Assembly: GCF_003943415.1 (NCBI RefSeq) | Contig: NZ_RJPK01000007.1 | Location: 26,439 to 90,438, forward strand | Origin: Streptococcus oralis | GTDB lineage: Bacteria > Bacillota > Bacilli > Lactobacillales > Streptococcaceae | Length of the DNA: 64,000 nt | Reading direction: 5' to 3' | Shown: positions 8,228 to 19,001 of the stretch, piece by piece | How positions within the stretch are numbered: position 1 is the first letter of the stretch | How the letters are laid out: each line of letters begins with the position of its first letter | Translations under genes and position numbers: made by a program | Notes under the pieces: generated by a model | The model's input: only the letters and a program-made list of their open reading frames with translations | Told to the model about the DNA's origin: nothing | Database searches by the model: none

Positions 8228-10339
8228 CTATTTATCCCCTAGATGTTGAATGGCATAGTTTGCTTCTTCTTTTGTAAATTTTCCAATCCAAGAAGAAGTT
8301 AGCCTGTCATAAATTTCAGTTTTTGAGATATTACTATATTTTCGATATTCTCTTGCTTTAGCTAAGGCTTTTGCCTTATAATCTGCATTCAAGTGATCGA
8401 TGGCATACTGCACTGCTGAACTTGAAAAACCATGAAACATTAATTGGTCATAGAGAGCTTTTTTTGACATATTTGCCCACGAATTATAGCTTTTCGCTCT
8501 CCTTAAAGCAGCATTGTACTGGTTCCCATCTGCTGGTTTTGGTTGCCGCACACCATCGTATCCTACATAGTAACGACCACCATCTACCCATTTATCCCTT
8601 ACCATTTTGCCTTCAGAATCAACATAGTAACGACCGCCATCTACCCATTCATTCTTGGCCATCTTTCCATCCGGTTTATAATAATAAGCTCCTACCCATT
8701 TATTGCGAACATGGCTGCCTTCTGATGGTAGATTAAGTTTTTGAATGGCATAGTTTGCTTCTTCTTTTGTAAATTTTCCAATCCAAGAAGAAGTTAGCCT
8801 GTCATAAATTTCAATTTTTGAGATATTACTATATTTTCGGTATTCTCTTGCTTTAGCTAAGGCATTTGCTTTGTAATCTGCATTCAAGTGATCGATGGCA
8901 TACTGCACTGCTGAACTTGAAAAACCATGAAACATTAATTGGTCATAGAGAGCTTTTTTTGACATATTTGCCCACGAATTATAGCTTTTCGCTCTCCTTA
9001 AAGCAGCATTGTACTGGTTCCCATCTGCTGGTTTTGGTTGCCGCACACCATCGTATCCTACATAGTAACGGCCACCATCTACCCATTTTTCCCTTACCAT
9101 TTTGCCTTCAGAATCAACATAGTAACGGCCACCATCTACCCATTCATTCTTGGCCATCTTTCCATCTGATTTGAGATAAGAATTTCCTACCCATTTATTG
9201 CGAGCAGAGCTTCCTTCTGCTGTTAGATAATAATATGAACCATAGTTTTTATCATAAATCCAGTCACTTTTAACCTTTTTTCCATCAGAATCAACATAAT
9301 AACGACCACCATCTACCCATTCATTTTTAGCTCTCTTTCCATCTGATTTGAGGTAGTAATTTCCTACCCAGCCAGACTGAACTTTAGATTGTGATTTATC
9401 CTGTTTAGGAGTTGTTTCTTTAGCTTTTTCAGTCGGTTTTGGTGCCGGTGTTTTTGGTTTATCAGCAGGTTTTTGTGCTGGTGTTTTCGGTTTCTCAGCA
9501 GGTTTTTGAGCTGGCGTTTTCGGTTTCTCAGCTGGTTTTGGTGCTGGCGTTTTCGGTTTCTCAGCAGGTTTTTGAGCTGGCGTTTTCGGTTTCTCAGCTG
9601 GTTTTGGTGCTGGTGTTTTTGGTTTCTCAGCAGGTTTTTGTGCTGGTGTTTTTGGTTTCTCAGCAGGTTTTTGAGCTGGCGTTTTCGGTTTCTCAGCGGG
9701 TTTCGGTGCTGGCGTTTTCGGTTTCTCAGCTGGTTTTGGTGCCGGCTTCGGCGCAGGTTTTGGTGCCGGCTTCGGCGCGGGTTTTAGTGCCGGCTTCGGC
9801 GCGGGTTTTGGTGTTGGCTTCGGCGCGGGTTTTGGTGCCGGCTTCGGTGCGGGTTTTGGTGCCGGCTTCGGTGCGGGTTTTGGTGCCGGCTTCGGCGCTG
9901 GTTTTGGTGCCGGCTTCGGTGCGGGTTTTGGTGTCGGCTTCGGTGCGGGTTTTGGTGTCGGCTTCGGCGCGGGTTTTGGTGCCGGCTTCGGTGCGGGTTT
10001 TGGTGCCGGCTTCGGAGCGGGTTTTGGTTCTGGTTTCGGTGCGGGTTTTGGTGCCGGCTTCGGTGCGGGTTTTGGTGCCGGCTTTGGCGCTGGTTTTGGT
10101 TCTGGTTTCGGTGCTGATTTCGGTGCTGATTTCGGCGCTGGTGTTTTCGGTTTCTCAGTTTGATTTGGTGCCGAAGTTGTATTCTCTTTTACAACCTTAC
10201 CATTTTTAGATGAATCCTTTTCTTGAGCAGAAACATGCTGAGCCGAAAAAGGAAAGGCTTCAGTTGTATCTGCAAATGAAATAAGTCCCAGTGTGGCAGT
10301 TGCTAAGCTGGTTACTAAAATTTTTTTTGATTTTTTCAT
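8228..10339 (-). CDS. cbpL: CbpL-like choline-binding surface protein, expanded
   Basis: A 703-aa secreted protein starting at the ATG at 10339, after GGAG. Order: signal peptide (about 1-38, not YSIRK); proline-rich rod at about 58-190 built of PAPK tetrapeptides; a second rod at about 190-303 of 11-residue [22 protein letters not shown] units; choline-binding repeats at about 321-436 ([28 protein letters not shown]); a Ltp-type domain at about 436-535; then a second choline-binding block and a second Ltp-type domain to the C-terminus. The last two blocks repeat the previous two almost exactly at DNA level (495-bp period). Choline-binding repeats hold the protein on teichoic-acid phosphocholine. 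Pneumococcal CbpL, from memory, is shorter with one Ltp domain. No LPXTG is present. Monocistronic. Confidence 0.88.
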   Translation of the reverse strand: MKKSKKILVTSLATATLGLISFADTTEAFPFSAQHVSAQEKDSSKNGKVVKENTTSAPNQTEKPKTPAPKSAPKSAPKPEPKPAPKPAPKPAPKPAPKPAPKPEPKPAPKPAPKPAPKPAPKPAPKPTPKPAPKPTPKPAPKPAPKPAPKPAPKPAPKPAPKPAPKPAPKPAPKPTPKPAPKPALKPAPKPAPKPAPKPAPKPAEKPKTPAPKPAEKPKTPAQKPAEKPKTPAQKPAEKPKTPAPKPAEKPKTPAQKPAEKPKTPAPKPAEKPKTPAQKPAEKPKTPAQKPADKPKTPAPKPTEKAKETTPKQDKSQSKVQSGWVGNYYLKSDGKRAKNEWVDGGRYYVDSDGKKVKSDWIYDKNYGSYYYLTAEGSSARNKWVGNSYLKSDGKMAKNEWVDGGRYYVDSEGKMVREKWVDGGRYYVGYDGVRQPKPADGNQYNAALRRAKSYNSWANMSKKALYDQLMFHGFSSSAVQYAIDHLNADYKANALAKAREYRKYSNISKIEIYDRLTSSWIGKFTKEEANYAIQKLNLPSEGSHVRNKWVGAYYYKPDGKMAKNEWVDGGRYYVDSEGKMVRDKWVDGGRYYVGYDGVRQPKPADGNQYNAALRRAKSYNSWANMSKKALYDQLMFHGFSSSAVQYAIDHLNADYKAKALAKAREYRKYSNISKTEIYDRLTSSWIGKFTKEEANYAIQHLGDK
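8246..9171 (-). repeat. Tandem 495-bp duplication inside the choline-binding gene
   Basis: Two near-identical segments, about 8246-8676 and 8741-9171, offset by 495 bp (165 codons). Each encodes a choline-binding block plus a Ltp-type domain. The few differences suggest a recent duplication or active homogenisation. Confidence 0.85.
9430..10165 (-). repeat. Proline-rich coding repeats
   Basis: About 9430-9740 holds 33-bp units encoding AEKPKTPA(P/Q)KP, roughly nine copies. About 9740-10130 holds 12-bp units encoding PAPK. A long plus-strand open frame over this stretch is an artefact of the repeat. Confidence 0.85.
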
Positions 10340-10373
10340 AAAAATCTCCATTGTTTTAATGATTTATACCTAT

Positions 10374-10403
10374 AGTATACCATATACTTTATTTTGCTTT
10401 CAA
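10374..10403 (-). promoter_or_regulatory. Promoter of the choline-binding gene
   Basis: Minus strand TTGAAA (10398-10403), 18 nt, TATACT (10374-10379) preceded by TGG (extended -10). The transcript leader is about 30 nt. Confidence 0.6.
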
Positions 10404-10457
10404 ATCAAATATTAAATATTCAGAAATAAATCTAAAACTTAATTGAAAAATCCATAG

Positions 10458-12173
10458 TTATATCACTTCCAACTCATACAAACCTCTGACTGCATTACAG
10501 CCATAGATAGTTTCCGCTTGGTCCAAGTCTGGCACAGTCAAGACTTTTTCCTCTACCTGTCCTGTTTCCAACAAATGCTGGCGATAAATTCCTGGCAAGA
10601 TTCCTTGACTGATGGGTGGTGTGTAGAGTTTACCATTAATTTTTAAGACCAGATTTCCAATGGAGGTCTCAAGTAGTTCTTCTGACTTATTGTGGTAAAT
10701 CTTCTCTTGCTCTCCTAGGCTTAAATGTGGTCTATGAGTAGTTTTGAAGTAGGTAAATGCTTGATTCAAATCTGCTTCTTGCAGACAAAGTTTGGCTTTG
10801 CAGAAACTTGGACTGAGGGGTGTTAAGATTTGGCGACTGAGTTTCATCTCTCCAGATTTGCTGAGACTAATTCGCAAACGGTAGTCTTGATTAACATCAC
10901 AAACTTGGCACTCTTCCTCTATCTTTTGTCTCAGTTCTTCTGGATCAAAAGGATAAGCAAAATAACGACTCGCCTTTGTCAGTCTTTCCAGATGTTGACC
11001 TTCAAACAACAAACTCTTCTGGCTGATTTTCCCAGTTGTAATCAATTGGAAACGTGCTTGTTTACGATAGAGAACAGCCGCCTTTTGATGAACTTCACGG
11101 TATTCAGATTCCCAGGTGCTATCCCAAGTAATCCCTCCGCCAACTCCATAAATAGCTTGCCCTTTGTAGAGTTGAATGGTCCGAATGGCAACATTAAAAA
11201 TCCGTCGCCCATTTGGAAGCAAGAGACCAATCGTTCCACAGTAAACTCCTCTGGGTTGTGGCTCCAAGTCCTTGATGATTTCCATGGTCGCAATTTTGGG
11301 TGCACCCGTTATGGAACCACAAGGAAAGAGAGAACGAAAAATGGCAACCAAGTCCACATCCTCTCGCAACTGACTCTTGATGGTCGAAGTCATCTGCCAA
11401 ACAGTCGAATACTGCTCCACTTGGCACAGACGCTCCACATGCTCACTTCCAACTTCAGAAATACGGTTCATATCGTTTCGCAAGAGATCCACAATCATCA
11501 TATTTTCAGAGCGATTTTTAGGATCCTGCTCCAACCAGCTAGCTTGGGCAAGGTCTTCTTGGTCAGTCACTCCCCGCTGGGTTGTTCCCTTCATTGGACG
11601 AGTCGTTAATTCTCGATCATTTTGCTCAAAAAAGAGCTCTGGGCTCATGGAAATCACTGCCATCTCATCATGTTCCACATAGGCATTGTAGCCCGCCTCC
11701 TGTTCTACCACCATGCGATTGTAGATTGCAAAAGGATTGGCACTTAAGTTTTGCTTGAGTTGGACGGTGTAATTGACCTGATAGGTGTCACCTTGACGCA
11801 AATGATGGTGAATCTGGGAAATAGCTTTTTCATAGTCTGTTGCAGATGTTTGTTCCCGCCACTTTGAAGGAAGATCTACTTCTTCATAAGTCAGAGGAAT
11901 AGGGGATGTTTCTACCCTATCATGAACAGTAAAGTAAAGCAAATACTCGCCTAGTAGAGGAACCTTGTGAACTGCTAGTTTTTCCTCAAAAGCAGGTGCA
12001 GCCTCGTAACTGACATAGCCCACTACATAATAGCCTTGCTCTTGGTAGCTTTCCACTTGTGCCAGCAAGTTTGCCACTTCTGATAAATCTCTCGTTTTTA
12101 ACTCTTTGATGGGCTGGATAAAGGTGTATCTCTCCCCCAAAGCCCTAAAATCAATCACTGTTTTTCTATGCAT
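10458..12173 (-). CDS. pabB: Aminodeoxychorismate synthase I / lyase fusion (PabB-PabC)
   Basis: A 571-aa fusion for p-aminobenzoate synthesis. Residues about 1-370 are a chorismate-utilising domain with MKGTTQRG, VDLLRNDMNRI, GSITGAPKIATMEII and GVYCGTIGLL. Residues about 375-571 resemble class IV aminotransferase/ADC lyase (ETSIGNLVLKINGKLYTPP, GILPGIYRQHLL, IYGCNAVRGLYEL). The enzyme feeds folate synthesis, as ThyA does indirectly. No glutaminase partner lies beside it. No Shine-Dalgarno is visible; the -10 box TATACT ends only 6 nt before the ATG, so the mRNA is probably leaderless. Confidence 0.93.
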   Translation of the reverse strand: MHRKTVIDFRALGERYTFIQPIKELKTRDLSEVANLLAQVESYQEQGYYVVGYVSYEAAPAFEEKLAVHKVPLLGEYLLYFTVHDRVETSPIPLTYEEVDLPSKWREQTSATDYEKAISQIHHHLRQGDTYQVNYTVQLKQNLSANPFAIYNRMVVEQEAGYNAYVEHDEMAVISMSPELFFEQNDRELTTRPMKGTTQRGVTDQEDLAQASWLEQDPKNRSENMMIVDLLRNDMNRISEVGSEHVERLCQVEQYSTVWQMTSTIKSQLREDVDLVAIFRSLFPCGSITGAPKIATMEIIKDLEPQPRGVYCGTIGLLLPNGRRIFNVAIRTIQLYKGQAIYGVGGGITWDSTWESEYREVHQKAAVLYRKQARFQLITTGKISQKSLLFEGQHLERLTKASRYFAYPFDPEELRQKIEEECQVCDVNQDYRLRISLSKSGEMKLSRQILTPLSPSFCKAKLCLQEADLNQAFTYFKTTHRPHLSLGEQEKIYHNKSEELLETSIGNLVLKINGKLYTPPISQGILPGIYRQHLLETGQVEEKVLTVPDLDQAETIYGCNAVRGLYELEVI

Positions 12174-12179
12174 ATCTTA

Positions 12180-12188
12180 AGTATAGCA
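12180..12188 (-). promoter_or_regulatory. Extended -10 promoter abutting the pabB start
   Basis: Minus strand TGCTATACT; TATACT at 12180-12185. Only 6 nt separate it from the ATG, placing the likely transcription start at the start codon. There is no good -35, and the upstream bases are the zmpB terminator. Confidence 0.55.
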
Positions 12189-12189
12189 C

Positions 12190-12226
12190 AAAAAGGCAGA
12201 TGCAGCTTAAGCTGATCCACCTTTTT
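12190..12226 (-). terminator. zmpB terminator
   Basis: Stem AAAAAGG/CCTTTTT outside, with GAT/ATC and CAGCTT/AAGCTG inside and a small internal mismatch. The minus strand ends in CCTTTTT. Confidence 0.85.
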
Positions 12227-12239
12227 AGTCATTTCGACT

Positions 12240-15200
12240 TTATAACGATGTTTTGGCAAATAAATTTCCAGAGAATCCATCTGATTTTTGAAGGAGCTGT
12301 TTGTAAACCTTCCATTTAAGATCTTCAGTATTTTTATAATGATTCTTTATATTTGGATTTTCCATGCTATCTAGGTCTTTTTGAACAGCTTCATCAAATA
12401 AGGACTTCAACTCAGCATAAGTAGAGATAGATCTGCCATTGATTTCGATTGTAGTGAAGCCGTTTTGAGCTTTGTCATAGACTTCTTTATACCAATGTTT
12501 CTTCCATGCTTCAAGAGTATCAAATTGGCCATTAGAGACTTTCTTGATAATGAAGTCATCACCCAACAATCCTTTGTTTTCCTTGTTGGCTTCCGCTTTA
12601 TATTTGTTTGAAGCGTAACCAATAAATCCGTTAAGATAACCATAGTATCCCCACATACGGAAAGCATTATGTTTGAATGAAATCGAACCAACTGTACTCT
12701 TGCTGGTGTTTCCACCAAAGATACCCGACATCATATTTACGGTTTGGTAAGCACTGTCAAAACCTTCCGAACGATAACGTCCATTCCCTGGCATACCATG
12801 TTTTGTAACGAAGTTATGATCAACCAATTGATCGATGTTCGTAATCGTCAATTTCTTCTCATTATCCGTTAAATCACGTAATTTATCCCATTGATGTGGC
12901 TCGCCTTTCAGATTGTTTCGCTCAGCGTTCGTACGCCATTCTCGGTCCATCTTCTTGAACCACTTGCTGTTGTCGTCCAAGTGTTTTCCAATAACTGCAT
13001 CTGCTTCTAGATGGTCCAGCATCATCAGAGCCTCGTTATAGTTCTTCATATAGTGATCAATTTCTTCACGGTTCTTTAACTTATTTGGATCATAATTGTA
13101 GATTTGATTGCCATCATTCTGACGTTCATAAGCCATGTTCAAACCTAAGGCGCCGTATTCACCATTTGGATTTGTCAACGATGGTGACTGGAGCATACCT
13201 TGCGCAAAGGACTCTAAGTCCGTCCCTTCACGATGATACCAACCACCATAGTAAGCCATACGATCATTCACGTGAGTCGTTTCATGTGTAAAGGCCGATG
13301 TCCCAAAATCACTTATCAACTCTGTCATAACAAAGTAGACAGCATCTTGCTGATTTGGAGCTGCAAAGATATATGCGTAAGCACCATATCCATACTGATA
13401 GCCATGATATTTATGGATCCGTCCAAAGAACTCTCGAATCGGAGCATAATCTGGTTTCCCATCCTTGTGACCATATCGGTTTGCCCAACCGATACCCGGC
13501 GCATCATGATTGTCCCAAACAGGTGTTGGAACACTATTTTCACTCTTGAGGAGCTTATTACGTACATTATCAGCAGCTAATTTTGACCAAAAGTCTAAGT
13601 AGTTCACCTGCTCTTTTGCTCTCTTATTGATTTCACTCTTGAAAGCTTCACGAGCCTCCTCAGTATTTTTACCATATTTTTCAAAAGCACTAAAAGAAAT
13701 GGTATTATAGGTCGAAATCATGAAGAGATGCGAGTTCTTCAAGTTTAATAGAGGCAAAATCATCCGACCATGCACGCCATTATTAATCCCTTCATACAGA
13801 CGATACTTCTTATGAGCAAAATCGGGGTTCAATGATGGCTGTTCTACCACATAAGCATTCTTTTCAATCGCCTTTTTAAACCAAACATTCATATCAGTTT
13901 CATTTGTAAACAATTTCATGTTATATGTTAGAAACTCATGAAGGCTTCCTTTACCTGTAGCACCTGCAATCACTCGACTATACGCATCTTGGGATTGGTC
14001 ACCCTTAAGATTATTCTCTTTTGAGCCGATAGTGATCAAGCGATCTAAGACATTCACGTTCTTACCATAAAAATCTGGTTTAAACATCATAATATCTTTG
14101 ATCGACAATCCATCATATTTAATGCCATAGTATTGGTTCAAATAAGCAAGCCCCATCATAATGTTGGCCTTATTGTCTTCAACTTTCTTAATGAAAGCAC
14201 GTTGAGCTGCTTCATCATCATTTAGTTGATGATCTTCATTTTCAACAATTTGTTTCACCAAGTTTCCAAGATTTTGTTTTACTTCAGCAAAACTTTCTTC
14301 TAAGAATAAATCGCGAATGTAGCCATTTTTTCGTTCATCTGTGTTTTCTTGAGGTTTGTTCCGCTTGTCCATAAGAGCGCGCACTTCAGGAGAAATCAAC
14401 TCCACACTGGATAATGTTTCTTTTGCCTTTGCAATCAAACCAGAACGATCTTTCACTAGCATATTTGACGTATAAACGATATTCTGGTTGGTCACTTCGT
14501 ACTCTTTGACTTGTTTTACATCAGAGTCAGCTTTGACAGTAATGGCCAATTCTTCTTTGGTACCATCAGCATAGTGAATCATGATCTGATCAATAGCTGA
14601 CAAGTCTGTTACAAACTGTCCATTCTTCAAACCAGTTACAGAAAGGACTTCTTTGGTCACCAAGTTTGAGCTTGCATCTAGTTTATTAGCCTGATTGACA
14701 ATCCACTCCTTGTTATAGAATGGTTGTAATTTTTCAATATTGCGATAGGCAAGTTCGCGGTCAGCTCTGTAGTCTTGAATAGCCTTGTACTCGTCTTCAC
14801 GGTGTGTCAAACGGTTTAATTTATCTACAACAGGATCATTGATTTCATACTCATGCGCTGTGATTCCCAGAGCAGCAATTTTCTTGTCTGCTTCTTCTTG
14901 CGAAATAGGCTTAATACGATGCTGTTGTTTAGAATATCTATATGAAGATTTTCCTTCACTCACACCAGTAACAACAAAGTTTCGATTTAAGCGGTCACCT
15001 GTCCAATAAGGATCATCATCAATATCAGATGAGCCATAGAAAATCTCACCGTTCTTAACTTTTATCATTGAAACAGTATCTTCAACGGAGCCCAAGGCAT
15101 TTGTACTGCCTACAACACCACCCGCGCTAATCGGTTCTCTCACATCGATAGTACCTTTAGCTACAGATTTTTTAATGGCTCCGTCCCGATAAACTGCATG

Positions 15201-18200
15201 GTTATCCCCACCATTTTGTGACCAATAGGCAATGCCCGCAACTTTCGCTTTATTACCTGTTATTTGTGCATCAACATAGGCCTTCTCAACAGAACCTTTC
15301 CAGTTTTCTCCAACAATTCCAGCAAGAAAGGCGCCTTGATTCCCACCAGCATGAAGCTTACCAATGAATGCCACATTTGTTAATCTGCCGTTATTATCAA
15401 TTTTATTGATCAAACCTGATACGTCATTATTTCCAACAACTGTACCCGTTACTTTCACATTATTGATCGTTGTGTTTTTTACAACAGCAGCCAAGGGAGC
15501 AACTCTATTTGCCCATGGCATATGAATGTTTACCTTACCGAGGTTAAGGTCATGGATATGGGCGCCTTCAGTATCGCCTAATAGTGGACGTTCCAAGTTA
15601 TGAATCGTATATCGTTGACCGTCCACACTTGATAACTTGCCTCGGAACTTCGTCGTTACATATGATTTACCAGCTGCAGGAACATTGACCGCATTCAAGT
15701 CCGCACCAATTTTAAATTCACCAGATGGATTGGCCTGCATAGCTTTTACAAGTTCATTGAAATCGTAGTATACATTCTCCTCATGAGTTTTTGGTTTGGC
15801 AAAATAATGGACGTATTCCTCACTGAGCTGGTTACCATCCGTATGCTGAACGAGGTCAGGCGCTTTGGCAGTGACCTTATAAAGCGTTTTTCCATCGACT
15901 GTCACTTCTTTAATTTTGTCAATCGCAAGACGCGTCATCTTATTATCACGTGTAGCAATTTTTAGATAGTAAGACCTTACATCACTTGGAACAGAAGTTA
16001 AGAAACTATTATCCGTTTCCATGCCATTGTCGTCAACACTTATGAGGCTTGTTTCTTTTATATTTTTAACTTCGACCTTTTTTAAATCAATTCTCAGTGA
16101 TTCTTCTTTGAGAATTTCTTCCTCGCTTCCTTCGCCACGATCATAAACCATTTTTGTTTCGAGTTTATAATCTTTGTAATATTGCAAATCTGTTAGAGTT
16201 GCAGTCAAGTTATCCGGTGAAACCGTCATAGTTTTGACGACTTCGTCGCCTTTTTTCAGGGTTAAAGTGATCGATTTAATCGCTGCCTTACTTGGATTTT
16301 CCAGATTATAGTGAATCTGAGATGAGCGTTTCAAATCCTGAATATCAACCTTTGAAAAAGTCAACACTGGCTTTTCGAAGTTTTTGGTACCTAGTTTAAC
16401 AATACGGTCTTGGGCTAACTCGATGACCTGTTCAAGAATTTCAGGCGCTTCCTGCGTCTTGATTCCTTTGATGGTCTTGTAGGTTTTGATAACCTTTTTC
16501 TGACCGTCTTTTCCTTCTTGGATCGTAACTTTATCGCCCTTTTTCAATTGCGCGTCTTCTTCGACTATCTCTTTAAACGGAATTTTTTCAAGACTTTCTT
16601 CTGCAAGAGTTCCTTCTATTGGTTTCGTACCACGACTTATTTTTTTAGTGACTGGTTTTTTGATGACAGTGGTTGTTGTATTTAAAACTTGGTCAGTCTC
16701 AACACCTTCGACAGCTTTATAGGTCGTTTTGGTAACTTGGATCCCTTTTTCACCGTTTTGAACCACTGTTTCTTCGTCAGTGTATTTTGTAGGATCATCA
16801 TAGATTTCCGTCTGGTAGTCAATCTCTGCGATTGTGTCTTTAGTAATTGTTCCTTCAGTTACTGTATATTCTGGAAGGTCCTCTTGAACAAGGGAGTGAC
16901 CTTCCTTACCAGTTTCCTGGGTGCCTTTACTTTCAAGTTTCTCAGTATACGCTGGCAAACTATCTTGAACAAGGGACTCGCCTTCCTGGCCAGGTTCTTG
17001 TGTACCTTTGCTCTCAAGTTTTCCAGTATATTCTGCCCGAGGCTCTTGAACCAAGGATTCACCCTCTTTGCCGGATTCCTGAGTACCCTTACTTTCAAGT
17101 TTCTCGGTATACGCTGGCAAACTATCTTGAATAAGTGATTGACCTTCTTTACCGGGTTCCTGAGTGCCTTTGCTTTCAAGTTTTCCAGTATACGCTGGGG
17201 AATTGTCTTGAACAAGGGAGTCACCTTCTTTACCAGACTCTTGAGTGCCTTTTGCCTCAACCTTTCCAGTATATTCTGCCCGAGGCTTTTGAACCAAGGA
17301 TTCACCCTCTTTGCCGGATTCCTGAGTACCCTTACTTTCAAGTTTCTCGGTATACGCTGGCAAACTATCTTGAATAAGTGATTGACCTTCTTTACCGAGT
17401 TCCTGAGTGCCTTTGCTTTCAAGTTTTCCAGTATACGCTGGCAAACTATCTTGAACAAGGGACTCGCCTTCCTGGCCTACCTCTTGGGTGCCCTTACTTT
17501 CAAGTTTTTTAGTATATTCTGGTAAACTATCTTGGACAAGGGACTCGCCTTCTTTACCTACTTCTTGAGTGCCCTTGCTTTCAAGTTTTTCAGTATACGT
17601 TGGCAAACTATCTTGAATTAGAGATTGGCCTTCTTTACCTACTTCTTGGGTACCTTTACTTTCAAGTTTCCCAGTATAATCTGGGGCATTGTCTTGGACT
17701 AGAGATTTCCCTTTTTTAGAAAAACTAGCTACTTTTATGTCAGTTCCTTTAAAATAACCAATATACTCATATCCTCCAATATCGATCACACCTTTCGTTA
17801 GTTCTTCATTTGAGGAGGCCGAGATCGTTTGATTGTAAGAAAGTAATTCTTTATTCTCAAAGGCAAAAGTAGCAAAAGGAATGAAGTTGCTGACACCAAG
17901 AGAACCAATCAAAAGCACTCCAAGAACTTTCTGACGCTGTTTTTTAGACACCAAAAAAACAGCTAAAGATGCTGTTGCAAGACCAAGACCTGCTAAAGCA
18001 AATTCTTTACTTCCTGTATAGGGAAGTTGTTGACTGTTAGTTGCCTTCTTGCGATAAACTACATAAATAATATCTTCATCTTGAAATTCTGTAGGAACTT
18101 CATGATGAATCAAGGCTTTTTCAGACTCGGTTAATTCTTGCTCCGTCAAATATCGATAATGGACTGAATTCACTTCAGCTAATTCATCTGCTTGGACTTT

Positions 18201-18329
18201 ACCAGTTAACAACAAGCTGGCACCAACAAGAAAGGCCCCGATTGCTACAGGACCAACTCCAACAGTCAATTTACGAATAGAATACTTTAGGTTTTTTTGA
18301 AACTGTTCTTTTCTCTTTTTCATTCTCAT
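12240..18329 (-). CDS. zmpB: Zinc metalloprotease ZmpB (peptidase M26 family)
   Basis: A 2029-aa surface protease. Order: YSIRK signal (residues 16-48); LPYTG at 102-106 followed by two hydrophobic segments (108-128 and 135-157), the N-terminal sorting layout typical of M26 proteases; ten 27-residue repeats at about 206-490 ([20 protein letters not shown] core); two G5-type domains at about 490-645; GLUG-like repeats at about 910-1080 ([15 protein letters not shown]); protease domain with HETTH at 1682-1686 and a candidate third ligand at E1706. The ATG at 18329 overlaps the upstream TGA (ATGA); an ATG at 18323 is an alternative. Context beside the Hk09/Rr09-like genes supports ZmpB rather than the IgA1 protease, but the substrate cannot be read from sequence. 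Confidence 0.92.
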   Translation of the reverse strand: MRMKKRKEQFQKNLKYSIRKLTVGVGPVAIGAFLVGASLLLTGKVQADELAEVNSVHYRYLTEQELTESEKALIHHEVPTEFQDEDIIYVVYRKKATNSQQLPYTGSKEFALAGLGLATASLAVFLVSKKQRQKVLGVLLIGSLGVSNFIPFATFAFENKELLSYNQTISASSNEELTKGVIDIGGYEYIGYFKGTDIKVASFSKKGKSLVQDNAPDYTGKLESKGTQEVGKEGQSLIQDSLPTYTEKLESKGTQEVGKEGESLVQDSLPEYTKKLESKGTQEVGQEGESLVQDSLPAYTGKLESKGTQELGKEGQSLIQDSLPAYTEKLESKGTQESGKEGESLVQKPRAEYTGKVEAKGTQESGKEGDSLVQDNSPAYTGKLESKGTQEPGKEGQSLIQDSLPAYTEKLESKGTQESGKEGESLVQEPRAEYTGKLESKGTQEPGQEGESLVQDSLPAYTEKLESKGTQETGKEGHSLVQEDLPEYTVTEGTITKDTIAEIDYQTEIYDDPTKYTDEETVVQNGEKGIQVTKTTYKAVEGVETDQVLNTTTTVIKKPVTKKISRGTKPIEGTLAEESLEKIPFKEIVEEDAQLKKGDKVTIQEGKDGQKKVIKTYKTIKGIKTQEAPEILEQVIELAQDRIVKLGTKNFEKPVLTFSKVDIQDLKRSSQIHYNLENPSKAAIKSITLTLKKGDEVVKTMTVSPDNLTATLTDLQYYKDYKLETKMVYDRGEGSEEEILKEESLRIDLKKVEVKNIKETSLISVDDNGMETDNSFLTSVPSDVRSYYLKIATRDNKMTRLAIDKIKEVTVDGKTLYKVTAKAPDLVQHTDGNQLSEEYVHYFAKPKTHEENVYYDFNELVKAMQANPSGEFKIGADLNAVNVPAAGKSYVTTKFRGKLSSVDGQRYTIHNLERPLLGDTEGAHIHDLNLGKVNIHMPWANRVAPLAAVVKNTTINNVKVTGTVVGNNDVSGLINKIDNNGRLTNVAFIGKLHAGGNQGAFLAGIVGENWKGSVEKAYVDAQITGNKAKVAGIAYWSQNGGDNHAVYRDGAIKKSVAKGTIDVREPISAGGVVGSTNALGSVEDTVSMIKVKNGEIFYGSSDIDDDPYWTGDRLNRNFVVTGVSEGKSSYRYSKQQHRIKPISQEEADKKIAALGITAHEYEINDPVVDKLNRLTHREDEYKAIQDYRADRELAYRNIEKLQPFYNKEWIVNQANKLDASSNLVTKEVLSVTGLKNGQFVTDLSAIDQIMIHYADGTKEELAITVKADSDVKQVKEYEVTNQNIVYTSNMLVKDRSGLIAKAKETLSSVELISPEVRALMDKRNKPQENTDERKNGYIRDLFLEESFAEVKQNLGNLVKQIVENEDHQLNDDEAAQRAFIKKVEDNKANIMMGLAYLNQYYGIKYDGLSIKDIMMFKPDFYGKNVNVLDRLITIGSKENNLKGDQSQDAYSRVIAGATGKGSLHEFLTYNMKLFTNETDMNVWFKKAIEKNAYVVEQPSLNPDFAHKKYRLYEGINNGVHGRMILPLLNLKNSHLFMISTYNTISFSAFEKYGKNTEEAREAFKSEINKRAKEQVNYLDFWSKLAADNVRNKLLKSENSVPTPVWDNHDAPGIGWANRYGHKDGKPDYAPIREFFGRIHKYHGYQYGYGAYAYIFAAPNQQDAVYFVMTELISDFGTSAFTHETTHVNDRMAYYGGWYHREGTDLESFAQGMLQSPSLTNPNGEYGALGLNMAYERQNDGNQIYNYDPNKLKNREEIDHYMKNYNEALMMLDHLEADAVIGKHLDDNSKWFKKMDREWRTNAERNNLKGEPHQWDKLRDLTDNEKKLTITNIDQLVDHNFVTKHGMPGNGRYRSEGFDSAYQTVNMMSGIFGGNTSKSTVGSISFKHNAFRMWGYYGYLNGFIGYASNKYKAEANKENKGLLGDDFIIKKVSNGQFDTLEAWKKHWYKEVYDKAQNGFTTIEINGRSISTYAELKSLFDEAVQKDLDSMENPNIKNHYKNTEDLKWKVYKQLLQKSDGFSGNLFAKTSL
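16860..17710 (-). repeat. 27-residue (81-bp) tandem repeats in zmpB
   Basis: Ten full copies and one partial copy. Unit variants recur in a mixed order: DSLPAYTEK and DSLPAYTGK units, and two PRAEYTGK units. This suggests past block duplications. Three other frames stay open across the array, which gives spurious ORFs. Confidence 0.88.
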
Positions 18330-18904
18330 ATCTTTCTAATAGAATCTTGTGGATACTGCGCACGCGCACCACCGATTAATTTTGGACGACTTGCTAGAGC
18401 CGTAACATGGGCATGCCCAATCTCACGCAAAACTGGTCGAATCGGAACCTGCACATGTTTGACATGCATGCCGATTGCGGTATCTCCGATATCAATTCCC
18501 ACATGAGCCGTGATGAACTCCACTTCAACAGGGTCCTTCATAAACTTGAAGGCTGCTAGCTGACCCGAACCCCCTGCATGAAGAGTTGGAAGGACGCTAA
18601 CGATTTCCAGACCAAACTGCTCCGCTACTTGACGTTCAACGACGAGGGCCCGATTGACATGTTCACAGCCTTGAACGGCTAGGTGAATTCCTTTCACTTT
18701 CAGGATATCCAAAATGGTCTTCACAATGATTTCACCAATTTCTTGGCTTGATTCCTTGCCAATATGGCCTCCTAAAACTTCGCTAGAGGATAGACCTAGG
18801 ACAAAGAGGCTTCCTTCACGCAATCCAGCCTTTTCCAAAACATCTTCAATTACCTGCTGTGTTTCTGTTTTAATTCTACTTTTGTCCATCACTCTTAACC
18901 TCAT
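18326..18904 (-). CDS. UPF0340 / YwlG-like family protein
   Basis: A 192-aa protein of the TIGR01440/UPF0340 type ([48 protein letters not shown]). Function is unknown. The ATG at 18904 follows AGGAG with good spacing; an internal ATG at 18889 is possible. Its stop overlaps the zmpB start by 4 nt, so zmpB is translated by coupling to it. The promoter at 18917-18945 would drive both genes. Confidence 0.85.
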   Translation of the reverse strand: MRLRVMDKSRIKTETQQVIEDVLEKAGLREGSLFVLGLSSSEVLGGHIGKESSQEIGEIIVKTILDILKVKGIHLAVQGCEHVNRALVVERQVAEQFGLEIVSVLPTLHAGGSGQLAAFKFMKDPVEVEFITAHVGIDIGDTAIGMHVKHVQVPIRPVLREIGHAHVTALASRPKLIGGARAQYPQDSIRKI

Positions 18905-18916
18905 TTTTCTCCTACT

Positions 18917-18945
18917 ATCATATCTTTTTTTAATGATTTTATCAA
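18917..18945 (-). promoter_or_regulatory. Promoter for the UPF0340 gene and zmpB
   Basis: Minus strand TTGATA (18940-18945), 17 nt, TATGAT (18917-18922). No other promoter space exists before zmpB because the genes overlap. Confidence 0.6.
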
Positions 18946-18977
18946 GGCGGACTAATCATTCTGATATTTGAAAGTAA

Positions 18978-19001
18978 AACTCCCAGAATGAACTGGGAGT
19001 T
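18978..19001 (-). terminator. Terminator of the two-component operon
   Basis: Perfect 9-bp stem AACTCCCAG/CTGGGAGTT with a 6-nt loop, followed on the minus strand by TTTTAC. The kinase stop codon lies inside the stem. Confidence 0.8.

Noticed and set aside
8246..10165. Possible CRISPR array in the tandem repeat region
   Set aside because: Repeats are in-frame coding units with no unique spacers of constant length, and no cas genes are present.
9439..10209. Plus-strand 256-codon frame opposite the proline-rich repeats
   Set aside because: It is the complement of a 12-bp and 33-bp repeat; low complexity, no ribosome site, and opposite a well-supported gene.
10830..11609. Plus-strand 259-codon frame within pabB
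   Set aside because: No family resemblance, no ribosome site; the pabB frame opposite has intact conserved motifs.
16689..17458. Several long open frames on both strands across the zmpB repeat
   Set aside because: The 81-bp repeat keeps other frames open; no starts with ribosome sites and the zmpB frame continues through.
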